A stretch of DNA of 64,000 bases. Source: Flavobacterium cheongpyeongense. Lineage in GTDB: Bacteria; Bacteroidota; Bacteroidia; Flavobacteriales; Flavobacteriaceae. The notes under the pieces were generated by a model that worked only from the letters and a program-made list of their open reading frames with translations, was not told the origin of the DNA and ran no database searches. Positions 27,373 to 35,711 of this stretch are shown here, piece after piece (the first letter of the stretch is position 1; every line of letters starts with the position of its first letter). The translations under genes were made by a program, and so were the position numbers. The DNA is taken from assembly GCF_003202435.1 (NCBI RefSeq), contig NZ_QJHK01000007.1, positions 147,927 to 211,926 of the forward strand, read 5' to 3'.

Positions 27373-28761
27373 ATGAAATACGACGTTATTGTTTTAGGAA
27401 GTGGTCCTGGCGGATATGTTACAGCAATTAGAGCATCACAATTAGGATTTAAAGTAGCTGTAGTTGAAAAAGAAAACTTAGGTGGTGTGTGTTTAAACTG
27501 GGGATGTATCCCAACAAAAGCACTACTTAAATCAGCTCAGGTTTTTGATTACCTTAAACATGCTTCTGATTACGGATTGAAAGTTTCTGAGTTTGACAAA
27601 GATTTCCCTGCAGTAATTCAGCGCAGCCGTGGAGTTGCTGAAGGAATGAGCAAAGGAGTTACTTTCCTGATGAAAAAAAACAAAATTGACGTTATTGAAG
27701 GTTTCGGGAAATTAAAACCTGGGAAAAAACTAGACGTTACAGACAAAGACAATAAAGTTACAGAATATAGTGCCGATCATATTATTATTGCTACAGGAGC
27801 ACGTTCCCGTGAGTTGCCAAACTTGCCGCAAGATGGTGTAAAAGTAATTGGTTACCGTCAGGCGATGACTTTGCCAACACAACCAAAATCTATGATTATT
27901 GTAGGTTCAGGAGCCATTGGAGTTGAATTTGCACATTTCTACAACTCAATGGGAACCGAGGTTACTATTGTAGAATTTATGCCAAACGTAGTACCGGTAG
28001 AAGACGAAGATATCTCAAAACAATTTGAAAAATCTTTGAAAAAAGCAGGTATCAAAGTAATGACTAATTCTTCTGTAGAAAAATTAGATACTTCAGGAGC
28101 CGGCGTAAAAGCTACTGTAAAAACAGCTAAAGGAGAAGAAATTCTTGAAGCAGACATCGTACTTTCTGCAGTTGGAATCAAAACAAACATCGAAAATATC
28201 GGTTTAGAAGAAGTGGGTATTGCTGTTGACCGTGATAAAATCCTGGTAAACGCTTACAATGCAACCAATATTCCGGGTTACTACGCCATTGGAGACGTGA
28301 CTCCGGGTCAGGCTTTAGCTCACGTGGCTTCTGCTGAAGGAATCAACTGTGTAGAGAAAATTAAAGGCTTACACGTAGACCCAATCGATTACGGAAACGT
28401 TCCGGGTTGTACGTACGCCACTCCAGAAATTGCTTCTGTTGGTTTAACTGAAAAACAAGCTAAGGAAAAAGGATACGAATTAAAAATTGGTAAATTCCCT
28501 TTCTCAGCTTCAGGAAAAGCAAAAGCTGCCGGAAACGCTGACGGATTCGTAAAAGTAATCTTTGATGCTAAATACGGTGAATGGTTAGGATGCCACATGA
28601 TTGGTGCAGGAGTTACAGATATGATTGCTGAGGCAGTTGTAGCCCGTAAACTAGAAACTACTGGTCATGAAATCTTAAAATCGATACACCCTCACCCAAC
28701 TATGAGCGAGGCTGTTATGGAAGCAGTTGCAGATGCTTACGGCGAAGTAATTCACTTGTAA
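27373..28761 (+). CDS. lpdA: Dihydrolipoyl dehydrogenase (E3)
   Basis: A 462-residue FAD flavoprotein that reoxidises the dihydrolipoyl groups of 2-oxo-acid dehydrogenase complexes with NAD+. FAD-binding GSGPGGYV (about 9-16), redox-active disulfide in GGVCLNWGCIP (Cys40/Cys45 region), NAD-binding GSGAIGVEF, second FAD motif YYAIGDV, and the C-terminal active-site HPHPTMSE are all present. The protein is full length. The gene is monocistronic, between a palindromic element and a strong terminator. Confidence 0.97.
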   Translation: MKYDVIVLGSGPGGYVTAIRASQLGFKVAVVEKENLGGVCLNWGCIPTKALLKSAQVFDYLKHASDYGLKVSEFDKDFPAVIQRSRGVAEGMSKGVTFLMKKNKIDVIEGFGKLKPGKKLDVTDKDNKVTEYSADHIIIATGARSRELPNLPQDGVKVIGYRQAMTLPTQPKSMIIVGSGAIGVEFAHFYNSMGTEVTIVEFMPNVVPVEDEDISKQFEKSLKKAGIKVMTNSSVEKLDTSGAGVKATVKTAKGEEILEADIVLSAVGIKTNIENIGLEEVGIAVDRDKILVNAYNATNIPGYYAIGDVTPGQALAHVASAEGINCVEKIKGLHVDPIDYGNVPGCTYATPEIASVGLTEKQAKEKGYELKIGKFPFSASGKAKAAGNADGFVKVIFDAKYGEWLGCHMIGAGVTDMIAEAVVARKLETTGHEILKSIHPHPTMSEAVMEAVADAYGEVIHL

Positions 28762-28799
28762 TACCTCCCATTACGGTTATATATAATTTCAATTCAAGG

Positions 28800-28834
28800 A
28801 AATCCGATTTGTGCAGACAGATCGGATTTTTTTT
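28800..28834 (+). terminator. Intrinsic terminator after lpdA
   Basis: AAATCCGAT / ATCGGATTT stem with a 12-nt loop, followed by a T-run to 28834. Confidence 0.85.
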
Positions 28835-28910
28835 GGTAAGCCCCCGCAAAAAAAGTGTGATCGGGCTATTCGCTAAATCCCTAATTAACAAAAACTACGG
28901 CTAAAAAAGC

Positions 28911-29070
28911 CTTGTTTTTTCATGATGCTACGTACATTTTAAGGCTTTTACCGTTCTAATTTTTGGCCAGTAAATCAAATTACTTTTCACCGGAAGTTAT
29001 TTTTTGTAGTTTAAATCAACTATTTTTACGTTAAAAATAAAAAAAGAGGTTTTGAGATAAACTGACGTTG
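28911..29070 (+). repeat. Cassette-type intergenic repeat, copy A
   Basis: About 160 bp related to 31850-32016 and, at its right end, to 32608-32671. Shared blocks are CTTGTTTTTTCATG, a central TTACTTT...AAGTTATTTTTTG block, TAGTTTAAATC followed by ACTAT.TTTAC, and a right end GGTTTTGAGA.AAACTGACGTTG. An unknown ORF starts 23 bp beyond the right end. This stretch (28835-29092) has no gene of its own. Confidence 0.7.
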
Positions 29071-29092
29071 TATGCAATCTTGAACCCTACAA

Positions 29093-29485
29093 ATGAAAAC
29101 ATTAACTATAATTGGATTTCTTCTTTATACAATTCCCGCGCTTTCGCAAGAAAAAGAAAAAGATTCATTGATTTGGGTTGAACGGACTTGTGAAACGGGA
29201 TTGAAAAAGGCAAAAAAGGATTTTGCCATTGGAATATATAATTCGTATTCCTATGGTTTGCTAGTGAAAATGGAACCAAAAGGATTGAAAGCTGGATTTG
29301 ACGGTTTTTATAAAAAATACATGATGAAAAAATATTCTATGAATATTGAAAATAGAGGATGTGTCATTAACGATGACTCAATTTGCTATTCCGACGAAAT
29401 GGAAAAACTTATAACCAAAAAGTTCGGAAAAGATATTTTTAAACGTGGCAAGAAAGAAGCCATGAAATTATTCACTCGAAAATAA
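29093..29485 (+). CDS. Small exported protein of unknown function
   Basis: 130 residues with a clear signal peptide (1-18, MKTLTIIGFLLYTIPALS), then a Lys-rich mature part with three cysteines (in RTCETG, NRGCVIND and DSICYSD). I do not recognise a domain. It directly follows repeat copy A, like two other unknown ORFs in this region, so it looks like one unit of a repeat-bounded accessory series. No promoter box is evident in the repeat, though the repeat may act as the leader. Confidence 0.65.
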   Translation: MKTLTIIGFLLYTIPALSQEKEKDSLIWVERTCETGLKKAKKDFAIGIYNSYSYGLLVKMEPKGLKAGFDGFYKKYMMKKYSMNIENRGCVINDDSICYSDEMEKLITKKFGKDIFKRGKKEAMKLFTRK

Positions 29486-29852
29486 ATACCGCACACAATA
29501 ACCCACTCCTATGTTAAAGCATCATAAAGTTATTCACAACTTTTGAGGTGTTATATGCTGGTTGTTTTTCGAGTATAAAATTCCGTTCCAAAGGCTTGTT
29601 GGAAAAGTTATTCTAACTTACACAATTTATGAAATAAAACCAGCCTCTTCTATACCAATATAAAAGAGGCTGGTGTATCATAGCTCAAAAAAAGTTACTG
29701 CCTTTTCACACTAAAAACTTAGTTGTAAAACGGATCCAGATTTCTTTGTTTACTTCAACCCCAAACTTAAAGAGGTTGAATTCAAAGAGAAAGAGACATA
29801 AACAATTAACTATTCAATTTACTTTTCTTCAAATTTATAGTAGTAATAAGGT
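29486..29852. other. Convergent gene-free stretch with two hairpins
   Basis: It contains an 11-bp perfect hairpin ACCAGCCTCTT / AAGAGGCTGGT (29639-29674), whose minus-strand side runs into GTTTTATTT and could terminate the downstream minus-strand lipoprotein gene. A weaker 7-bp stem TTCAACC / GGTTGAA lies at 29754-29780. No coding frame is seen. Confidence 0.5.
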
Positions 29853-31226
29853 TTACAACGAAACACCAAAAAAACCTAGCTGGTCAACTTCAGTAGCACT
29901 GCGACCAAAGAAACCTGTAATTTGATATCCAGTTGGGACGATATAATTAAAAACATTGGATGTTTTTGATCCAACTGCGATGGTTCTGTTTTGATTCGTC
30001 TTTAATTCAATATAAAAAATTCTAGTTTTACCATCCTTTTTTCCTGAACACATATTTACTGAATTTATATATTCACCAGTATTTAAAACAAGTGATTTTT
30101 CGGTTCCTCCATTACCACCATGGGACAATGTGGTTCCATTAGACAGTACAAAACTAACTTTGTCAACTCTGTCTCCACCTCTCAAAACAATTTTATTTAC
30201 CTTTGAAGTAGCCGATAATAATGTAATGTCCGAGAAAACATCGCCATGTGGACCTCCAAATAAATCACTAGCTGTGTAAAGATCATTTTGAGACCAGGCA
30301 AAATTAACTGCTGTTGGAAAATGGTCTGAAAGGGGCAATCCTGCTCCATCAACAAAAAGAGAATTATTGATACTGAAATCAGAAGCAGTAAGTGTAATTT
30401 GATTATTACTTTTGTAAAATATTTTATCTACTTCTTCGCAAGTATTTGTAATATTAGATGCATCACAATCTAATGCAGGACTACCTAGTACAGGGATATT
30501 GTTATTTCTAATCAGTTTTATCCAAGCATCCGTCAAACCATTATTATCCATTAATAATCTAATATTGTCTCCCGACCTAGTGTAACGACAATTAGAATCA
30601 AACATTAAAATTACGGCATTCCCATTTGATTTAATTTTCATATAATCAGAAAGTTGTGCGATATTTGATTTTCTTGCATTCAAATCAGCAGTAGCATCAC
30701 CTGCATTTGGGTGAGCATTATAATAATCTACATAAACACCTTCTTTAAGCCGCAATCTCATAAATGTAAACCCTTTTGGAGTTAAACAATCAGTTCCATT
30801 ACAACTGTTCCATTTAACTCTTTCAAAATCTACAAAGCTATATTTAGATAACGTATTCAATCCATCACCAAAAGGCACTCCTCCACTAGTAGCTGTACGA
30901 AAAGGATGGTTGTCGTTTTCATACAATTTTGCATGATAATTAAAATCTTCTTGAACATTTACAATATCATAATTTCTTATTAATTGGCCTATTTTGGCAG
31001 TGTTTGCATCCGGACTTGAACTAGAAATTATGGCAGGAAGACCCGCTACATTGTACGTTAGTGCCAAAATGTTACCAGAAACTGCAATTCTAGCTGTTAA
31101 ATTTGAAGCTTTTGGGGTACTTGAATTTACTGACAAGTCATTTGTTATCTCTGAACTATTATCGCAACTCAATAAAAGCAAACTTGAGACAAAAAGAGAA
31201 GAAATTAACTTAATTTTTGTTTTCAT
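29853..31226 (-). CDS. Exonuclease-endonuclease-phosphatase lipoprotein with C-terminal jacalin-like lectin domain
   Basis: A 457-residue lipoprotein (lipobox LLLSC, Cys21). The EEP catalytic domain (about 52-310) shows the expected metal and catalytic residues: Asn59 (TYNVAGLP), Glu93 (VNVQED), His172 (YYNAHPNAGD), Asp210/Asn212 (FDSNCRYT) and Asp301-His302 (LSDHFP). This fold covers sphingomyelinases, inositol phosphatases and nucleases. The C-terminal part (about 320-457) begins with LFGGPHGDVFSD and ends with GYQITGFFGRS...LGFFG, the GG-loop and strand pattern of jacalin-like lectins. The protein is probably surface-exposed and glycan-targeted. Its exact substrate is unclear, and sphingomyelinase-like activity is one option. 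Confidence 0.82.
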   Translation of the reverse strand: MKTKIKLISSLFVSSLLLLSCDNSSEITNDLSVNSSTPKASNLTARIAVSGNILALTYNVAGLPAIISSSSPDANTAKIGQLIRNYDIVNVQEDFNYHAKLYENDNHPFRTATSGGVPFGDGLNTLSKYSFVDFERVKWNSCNGTDCLTPKGFTFMRLRLKEGVYVDYYNAHPNAGDATADLNARKSNIAQLSDYMKIKSNGNAVILMFDSNCRYTRSGDNIRLLMDNNGLTDAWIKLIRNNNIPVLGSPALDCDASNITNTCEEVDKIFYKSNNQITLTASDFSINNSLFVDGAGLPLSDHFPTAVNFAWSQNDLYTASDLFGGPHGDVFSDITLLSATSKVNKIVLRGGDRVDKVSFVLSNGTTLSHGGNGGTEKSLVLNTGEYINSVNMCSGKKDGKTRIFYIELKTNQNRTIAVGSKTSNVFNYIVPTGYQITGFFGRSATEVDQLGFFGVSL

Positions 31227-31267
31227 CTTTTAAAATTTAAATTACTATTTAACACAATTAATAATCA

Positions 31268-31275
31268 CAAAACTA
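31268..31275 (-). promoter_or_regulatory. -7 box (TAGTTTTG) of the EEP-jacalin lipoprotein gene
   Basis: An exact TAnnTTTG match on the minus strand, 42 bp upstream of the start codon. No TTG is visible at the -33 distance. Confidence 0.45.
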
Positions 31276-31359
31276 GAACTTTATAAAATTATATATGTTA
31301 AAAAAAAAACATTTAAATGTTAAACAACAAAAATATTAATACAATCCATTAACTATAGT

Positions 31360-31741
31360 ATGAACGAAAGAGGTAAAATTGACTTAGATTACTTTCTTTA
31401 TGAAATTTCCGTTGGGAATACTATATCCAGAGATTACGTAATCAATGGTGATTATGACCAACGTATTACTTTTAATACAAAAGCTCTGCAATTAACCAAT
31501 AGCAGTTCACCGACCTGATAGCACTAGCCATTGCTTTGAATCCTAATAAATACAAGAGTCATTGTTGCAAAAATTATAACTATTCTAGTGGTAGTATAAT
31601 AGAATTTATTTCAGGACTATTTTATGGATTATTCCTAACGCTCTATTTGCTTTTAGAGTGGCACAATCAATGAAAAATTCCGACGAAGCAAAGAAAGAGA
31701 TAGCAACCAAAATATTAGATTTCAATTCAAAAAAACAATAA
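31360..31741 (+). pseudogene. Decayed ORF of unknown function
   Basis: An ATG at 31360 opens 52 codons (MNERGKIDLDYFLYEISVGN...) that stop at 31518. Plausible coding continues in other frames: LIALAIALNPNKYKSHCC from about 31517, then RVAQSMKNSDEAKKEI to a stop at 31741. At least two frame changes are needed to join them, so this reads as one gene broken by frameshifts. I do not recognise the family. The gene-free stretch 31227-31849 holds nothing else except repeat R2 at 31774. Confidence 0.4.
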
Positions 31742-31773
31742 AATAACTGTAAATCATCGAGTTAACGCCTCAG

Positions 31774-31832
31774 CCAAATGGAACAGAGTGATCCTCTCAA
31801 ATATTTGTATTCCCGAAAACCAATAAAAACCC
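31774..31832 (+). repeat. Dispersed repeat R2, copy 1
   Basis: Shares CAAATGG...GAGTGA, CCTCTCAAATATTT and CGAAAACCAATAAAA with 39975-40032 and 40880-40935. It ends just before repeat copy B. Confidence 0.65.
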
Positions 31833-31849
31833 GAGTACGACACACTGAC

Positions 31850-32016
31850 TTTGTTTTTTCATGTTTATACAAGTCATTTTCAAGTCTTTTGCCGCTCTGC
31901 TTTTTGGGTAGCAAACCAGGTTACTTTCTAGCAAAAGTTATTTTTTTGTAGTTTAAATCGACTATATTTACCCTAAAAATAACAAAAAACGGACGTTTTG
32001 AGAGAAACTAATGTTG
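31850..32016 (+). repeat. Cassette-type intergenic repeat, copy B
   Basis: About 167 bp, alignable along its length with copy A (28911-29070). It has TTTGTTTTTTCATG on the left, GTTATTTTTTTGTAGTTTAAA in the middle and TTTTGAGAGAAACTAATGTTG on the right. It is followed by another unknown ORF. Confidence 0.7.
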
Positions 32017-32096
32017 GTAAAGAGCTTGGAAAAAATATAAAAACAACTTATTTCCAACAAATAGAAAATCTTAAAAATAAAGTTGAATATATCAAA

Positions 32097-32570
32097 ATGG
32101 TTTCAAAAATTAATATTGCAGAATTTAGAGAACGTTTAAATAAAAATACAAAATATGGAAATCCTAAAATTAAAGGAACTCCATTTACTGTCTTTTTTAT
32201 ATCTGGAGAATCAAATAAAAGTTTTTATGGGACATATGATAAAACAAAATTTGAACTGACTAAAAACTCAACTTTATTTCCAGCACCATTTATTATTTTT
32301 GGCGAATTTAATTCAACTAACAATACTCAAACTGAAATAGTTTACGAAGTTAAACCTATTGGATTTGGATATTATTGGATAAAGTATATGCCGGTTTTTG
32401 GAATCCTTATGTTTAATTTAATCCTTTTTACTGAATCAGCACCTTTGAACATATATACAATAATAAATCCAATTCTTTTTGGTTTTACCATTATTAGTCG
32501 TTTTTATATGTGGCGAAAAAAAAACATACTTATAACTAATTTTAAAAAAGTTTTTGAAATAGAATCCTAA
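32097..32570 (+). CDS. Putative membrane protein of unknown function
   Basis: 157 residues from the ATG at 32097 (MVSKINIAEFRERLNKN). The reading frame is open back to 31998, but that upstream part lies in repeat copy B and begins with TTG, so I prefer the internal ATG. The N-terminal two thirds are soluble, with an FFISGESNKSFYGTYD segment. Two hydrophobic helices follow near the C-terminus (about 98-116 and 120-140). No family is recognised. It sits in the repeat-bounded accessory series. Confidence 0.55.
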   Translation: MVSKINIAEFRERLNKNTKYGNPKIKGTPFTVFFISGESNKSFYGTYDKTKFELTKNSTLFPAPFIIFGEFNSTNNTQTEIVYEVKPIGFGYYWIKYMPVFGILMFNLILFTESAPLNIYTIINPILFGFTIISRFYMWRKKNILITNFKKVFEIES

Positions 32571-32607
32571 ATTACCAAATCGTAATTACTTAAAAACCAT
32601 ACACTAA

Positions 32608-32671
32608 ATAATATACAATATTTACGCTGAAAACAATAAAAACCGGCGGTTTTGAAGATAAACTGATGTTG
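32608..32671 (+). repeat. Cassette-type intergenic repeat, copy C (right end only)
   Basis: It matches the right ends of copies A and B: an AATATTTACGCTGAAAA block, then GGCGGTTTTGAAGATAAACT and GATGTTG. A broken ORF begins 33 bp later. Confidence 0.6.
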
Positions 32672-32703
32672 GCTGTAACCAAAGGCGACCCAACAATAAT
32701 TAA

Positions 32704-33048
32704 ATGGACAAAGTAAAATTCTGATACCATCTTGACGAAGCAACAATGCATTTAATTGACTTTACTAAGGCACTTTGCCAGAATGAGTTTTCAGATAATC
32801 TAAATAAAGACAGACTAGGCAGAGTGATTATCAAAAAAACAAGATGGAGATTAATGCATTGGCTCATCCCCTGTCACAATATACGCATTAAAATAAGTGG
32901 TTCTGAAAATAAAATTTCTTATCTAGCCCTGATGGAAGCGGTATCTCCCGATTTAGAAAACAAGGCTTTTGCCGTAGTTTTTCTTATCGGGAATTTAGCG
33001 GACAGCAGGACAAAAGGTACTGATGAAAATTTCTGTTTCTGCTTCTAA
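32704..33048 (+). pseudogene. Unknown small gene with premature stop and repeat-derived tail
   Basis: An ATG at 32704 reads MDKVKF, then TGA, then continues in the same frame YHLDEATMHLIDFTKALCQNE... to 33048. A TGG-to-TGA change would explain this. An alternative is a real start at the internal ATG 32746 (100 residues). The last third (LALMEAVSPDLENKAF...) is encoded by the repeat element at 32925-33023, so the native C-terminus has probably been lost. The family is not recognised. Confidence 0.45.
32925..33023 (+). repeat. Flavobacterial TAGCCCTGATGGAAGCGG...TAGCGGACAGCAGGAC hairpin element
   Basis: Begins CTAGCCCTGATGGAAGCGG and ends TTTAGCGGACAGCAGGAC, with an internal stem CCCGAT (32947-32952) / ATCGGG (32986-32991). 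From memory this layout recurs many times in Flavobacterium genomes, generally downstream of genes. I cannot confirm the copy number here. Confidence 0.6.
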
Positions 33049-33164
33049 TTAAAAAACTGCCAATCGAAACCCATACGGGAACGAAAGAAAACGGAGTACC
33101 GGCGAATAGTGCTGAAGCAAAAAACAACAATAAAACAGACTCTGTTACAAAACTAGGCTCCCAA

Positions 33165-33198
33165 TTGTCGAAATATTCGGGTTATCAGCTTAACTTTG
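33165..33198 (+). promoter_or_regulatory. Promoter of the nitroreductase gene
   Basis: TTG (33165-33167), 23 nt, then TAACTTTG (33191-33198) followed by CAG. This fits the flavobacterial TTG-N17-23-TAnnTTTG pattern and places the transcript start between the in-frame TTG at 33196 and the ATG at 33235, which supports the ATG. Confidence 0.6.
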
Positions 33199-33234
33199 CA
33201 GTCTATAAAACTAAAAACGTTAAAATACAGTACC

Positions 33235-33834
33235 ATGGATATTTTGGAATTAATGAAAAAAAGATACTCTGCGAAAAAGTACAACGCTGACAAGGCTATT
33301 CCGCAGGAAAAAATCGAAGCTTTGAAAGAGGTTTTATACCTGAGCCCGTCTTCTATAAATATCCAGCCCTGGAAATTTACCTTTGTACAAAATCCGGAAG
33401 TTAAGGCACAATTGGCTGCGGTTTCGATGCACAATCTCGAAAAAGTAAATCAGGCACAGCTGGTAGTGGTATTTAGTGTGGCTGATGATCTGAATGCTTT
33501 TCAGCAAATTGTCGAAACCGAATTACCGGAAGCCCGCAAAAACTGGTACAACCAAATTAGGGCAAGTAAGCCTGAAGCCGAAATGAAAACGTGGTTGTCT
33601 CAGCAGGTATATATCGCTTTGGGAGTTGGTTTGACGGCAAGTATTGCATTGGGTCTGGATTCTACCGCTATGGAAGGTATCGAATCTGATAAATACAAGG
33701 AAATCCTAAACATGCCCGCTTATAAACCTTTATTTGCAATGGCGGTAGGCTATGGTGCTGAGGATGATTTTAACCGAATTGAGGTGACGCCAAAATCAAG
33801 GAGGCAACCGGAGAGTGTGATTGAGAGTATTTAA
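33235..33834 (+). CDS. NfsB-like NAD(P)H nitroreductase (FMN)
   Basis: A 199-residue flavoprotein of the nitroreductase family. It shows MKKRYSAKKYNADK (FMN-phosphate Arg/Ser segment), LSPSSINIQPWKFTFV (the SSxNxQPW signature), a central WLSQQVYIALGVGLTASIALGLDSTAMEGI and the C-terminal VGYGAEDDF...KSRRQPESVI. These enzymes reduce nitroaromatics, quinones and similar compounds. The start is ATG 33235, set by the promoter. It is monocistronic in an accessory region. Confidence 0.92.
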   Translation: MDILELMKKRYSAKKYNADKAIPQEKIEALKEVLYLSPSSINIQPWKFTFVQNPEVKAQLAAVSMHNLEKVNQAQLVVVFSVADDLNAFQQIVETELPEARKNWYNQIRASKPEAEMKTWLSQQVYIALGVGLTASIALGLDSTAMEGIESDKYKEILNMPAYKPLFAMAVGYGAEDDFNRIEVTPKSRRQPESVIESI

Positions 33835-34216
33835 ACAAACTGTCTCGTTCTAAAATAAGTTTACATATTTATACTTAATCCTAAAATAGATTTACAAACC
33901 ACTTTTAGTTCTGTTATTGGTTTACCATAAATAGGATTCTACGAAGAGTTCCTTATGAAAAGGCAAATGTCTCTTTGGGTATTTTTTTTTATATTCTTAT
34001 TAATTCTAAATCTCTTAAAAGTCTCCATTCCTGAAAAGTACCAGAGTGGAGACTTAAATTACAAGACAAATTATAGCCTTTGTAATCCCGGCTAGAAAAC
34101 AATAGATCATTTAATCAATTTTAAATAATCTATCTGCATAAGCGTGGTTATAATCGCTTTATTTAGTTTTCACAAGTAAATAGGGATTAAGAAAAAGCTG
34201 TGATACTTATTCACCA
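33835..34216. other. Gene-free stretch with a hairpin, possible old insertion-sequence scar
   Basis: Contains a perfect 9-bp hairpin AAGTCTCCA (34019-34027) / TGGAGACTT (34047-34055) and a near-direct repeat CTAAAATAAGTTTACA / CTAAAATAGATTTACA (around 33851 and 33882), which is reminiscent of insertion-sequence ends. No coding frame is seen. Confidence 0.4.
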
Positions 34217-35137
34217 TTAAATCTCTAAATTAGGCAAAACAAAAGATTTAGTATTAGGATGTAACCTTATCCATAAACCCGGATTGGCATTTAATTGCTG
34301 CAATGCCTGATCTTTATCTGTACTTAGTTTAGTAGTAAGCACATTAGCATACGTTTGAATTTTGGCCGGGGCAGAGTCGGCATCTACTACTGACTGAACC
34401 ACCTTTTTGGCCTGTAAAATAGCTGCCGGTCCTAAAGTGAGAATATATTCGGCAGAGCGGCATTCTTTTTCGTCACTTTCATTTACAGGACTTCCGCCGG
34501 CTTTAAACTTATTGATGTGGTGTTCCAGAATACTACTTGATATTGGGATTACCCCGGCAATATGATGATTTTTTGCTCCGGAGAAAGGTTTGATATATGC
34601 CAGGTGCGATGCCTGATTTTCTTCCGGACCGTGACCGATAAAAAAGATATCCAAACCGCCTAACGCTTCTAATCTTGTCAAATATCCTGTAAGCGAAGAT
34701 TCTAAATCTTTTGTATCTGTGCGCATTGGCGTGAAGCTTTTTATCTTTTTAAAAAAGGCATCGCCTAAAATACGCTCAAAATCCCTGACAAAACTAAAAC
34801 CATTATTCATGCTTAAAGGTGCAAGTGCATCCTGAGTAAACACATTGAGCCTTGCGAGTAATTGATCCTGATGTGTTGAGTTGGCTAATTCGCCCAGTAA
34901 ACGATGTAGTTCCTGGGCTCCTCTTCCGCCCAAAAGTGTAATATTAATATCTCCTTCTTTTGATGCTGCGGTACTGTAAAGTTCATTTAACATTGCCTGA
35001 CCAACCTCAGCTTCACTGCCATGAACCACGGGCGTTATGCCATAATCCGTGAAATTAAATTCCTGATCGCTCTTTTGGGACAACCAAACATTGCTGTTGT
35101 CTTCATCTCTTGTAAATGGTGAGTTGATTTTATTCAT
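34217..35137 (-). CDS. NagB/6-phosphogluconolactonase-fold sugar-phosphate protein
   Basis: 306 residues. The central part matches the NagB/RpiA/6PGL-like fold: ITLLGGRGAQELHRLLGELA (phosphate-binding segment) and LDIFFIGHGPEENQASHLAYI, which corresponds to the GxGxDGHxA motif of glucosamine-6-phosphate deaminases and 6-phosphogluconolactonases, but with GHGPEENQASH. That variant makes the exact activity uncertain. It is cytosolic. The gene is divergent from a Crp/Fnr regulator, with 574 bp between the starts. Confidence 0.7.
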   Translation of the reverse strand: MNKINSPFTRDEDNSNVWLSQKSDQEFNFTDYGITPVVHGSEAEVGQAMLNELYSTAASKEGDINITLLGGRGAQELHRLLGELANSTHQDQLLARLNVFTQDALAPLSMNNGFSFVRDFERILGDAFFKKIKSFTPMRTDTKDLESSLTGYLTRLEALGGLDIFFIGHGPEENQASHLAYIKPFSGAKNHHIAGVIPISSSILEHHINKFKAGGSPVNESDEKECRSAEYILTLGPAAILQAKKVVQSVVDADSAPAKIQTYANVLTTKLSTDKDQALQQLNANPGLWIRLHPNTKSFVLPNLEI

Positions 35138-35711
35138 GGTGCTATTTATTCTGATTGATTTTTATATAATAATTAGGTATACTTCCAAAATGGTTACATA
35201 CAAAAACTTCCCAATGAGTACTAAAAATCAAAAGTACAAAACAACTTTTAAATTTGACATTGAAATCTAAAGGTCAGATCTGGGGTCTTACTTTTGAACA
35301 TAACAACAAAAAAACTGTATTGGTAAAAGGTAAATAGCCTGCTCTAAATTTTCAAAAATTACCAAACTTCAACACATTTCATTAATTCGCGACTTATTCT
35401 AAAAAGTCATCTTATGATTACCATAAAACCATTCATTACCAGAAAGATTTACATTACAAAAAACTACTATTTATAATTTTTTACAGTAAAACACTGATAA
35501 ATGCTTTAAAATTTCATTAAGAGGAATTATTTGTATACACCTGCTGCAGCAACAATAAATACTACGTATAAGCTTTAAAAAATTACCCAATACATTAAAA
35601 TACTGGGGTTTGTATTATTTTTGCTCTAAAATAGGTTCTGATTATCTAATATTTCTATCTCATTTATAAAAATTATAGTTGATTTTTTTAGAACCTCAAA
35701 AGAAGATTGTC
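35138..35711. other. Long divergent intergenic region
   Basis: 574 bp without a coding frame between the NagB-like gene and the Crp/Fnr gene. TATTTTTG (35616-35623) is a good -7 box for the regulator, with a leader of about 80 nt. A 10-bp palindrome TGCTGCAGCA lies near 35542. The length suggests regulatory content or a lost gene. Confidence 0.5.

Noticed and set aside
33054..33300. Open frame without a start codon (KLPIETHTGTKENGVPANSA...)
   Set aside because: It has no start codon and runs into the nitroreductase gene in another frame. It may be a remnant, but nothing supports it beyond being open.
33841..33900. Sequence resembling insertion-sequence ends (TGTCTCGTTCTAAAATAAG and a near repeat)
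   Set aside because: No transposase fragment, no terminal inverted pair and no target duplication could be shown, so it is mentioned only as a possible scar.
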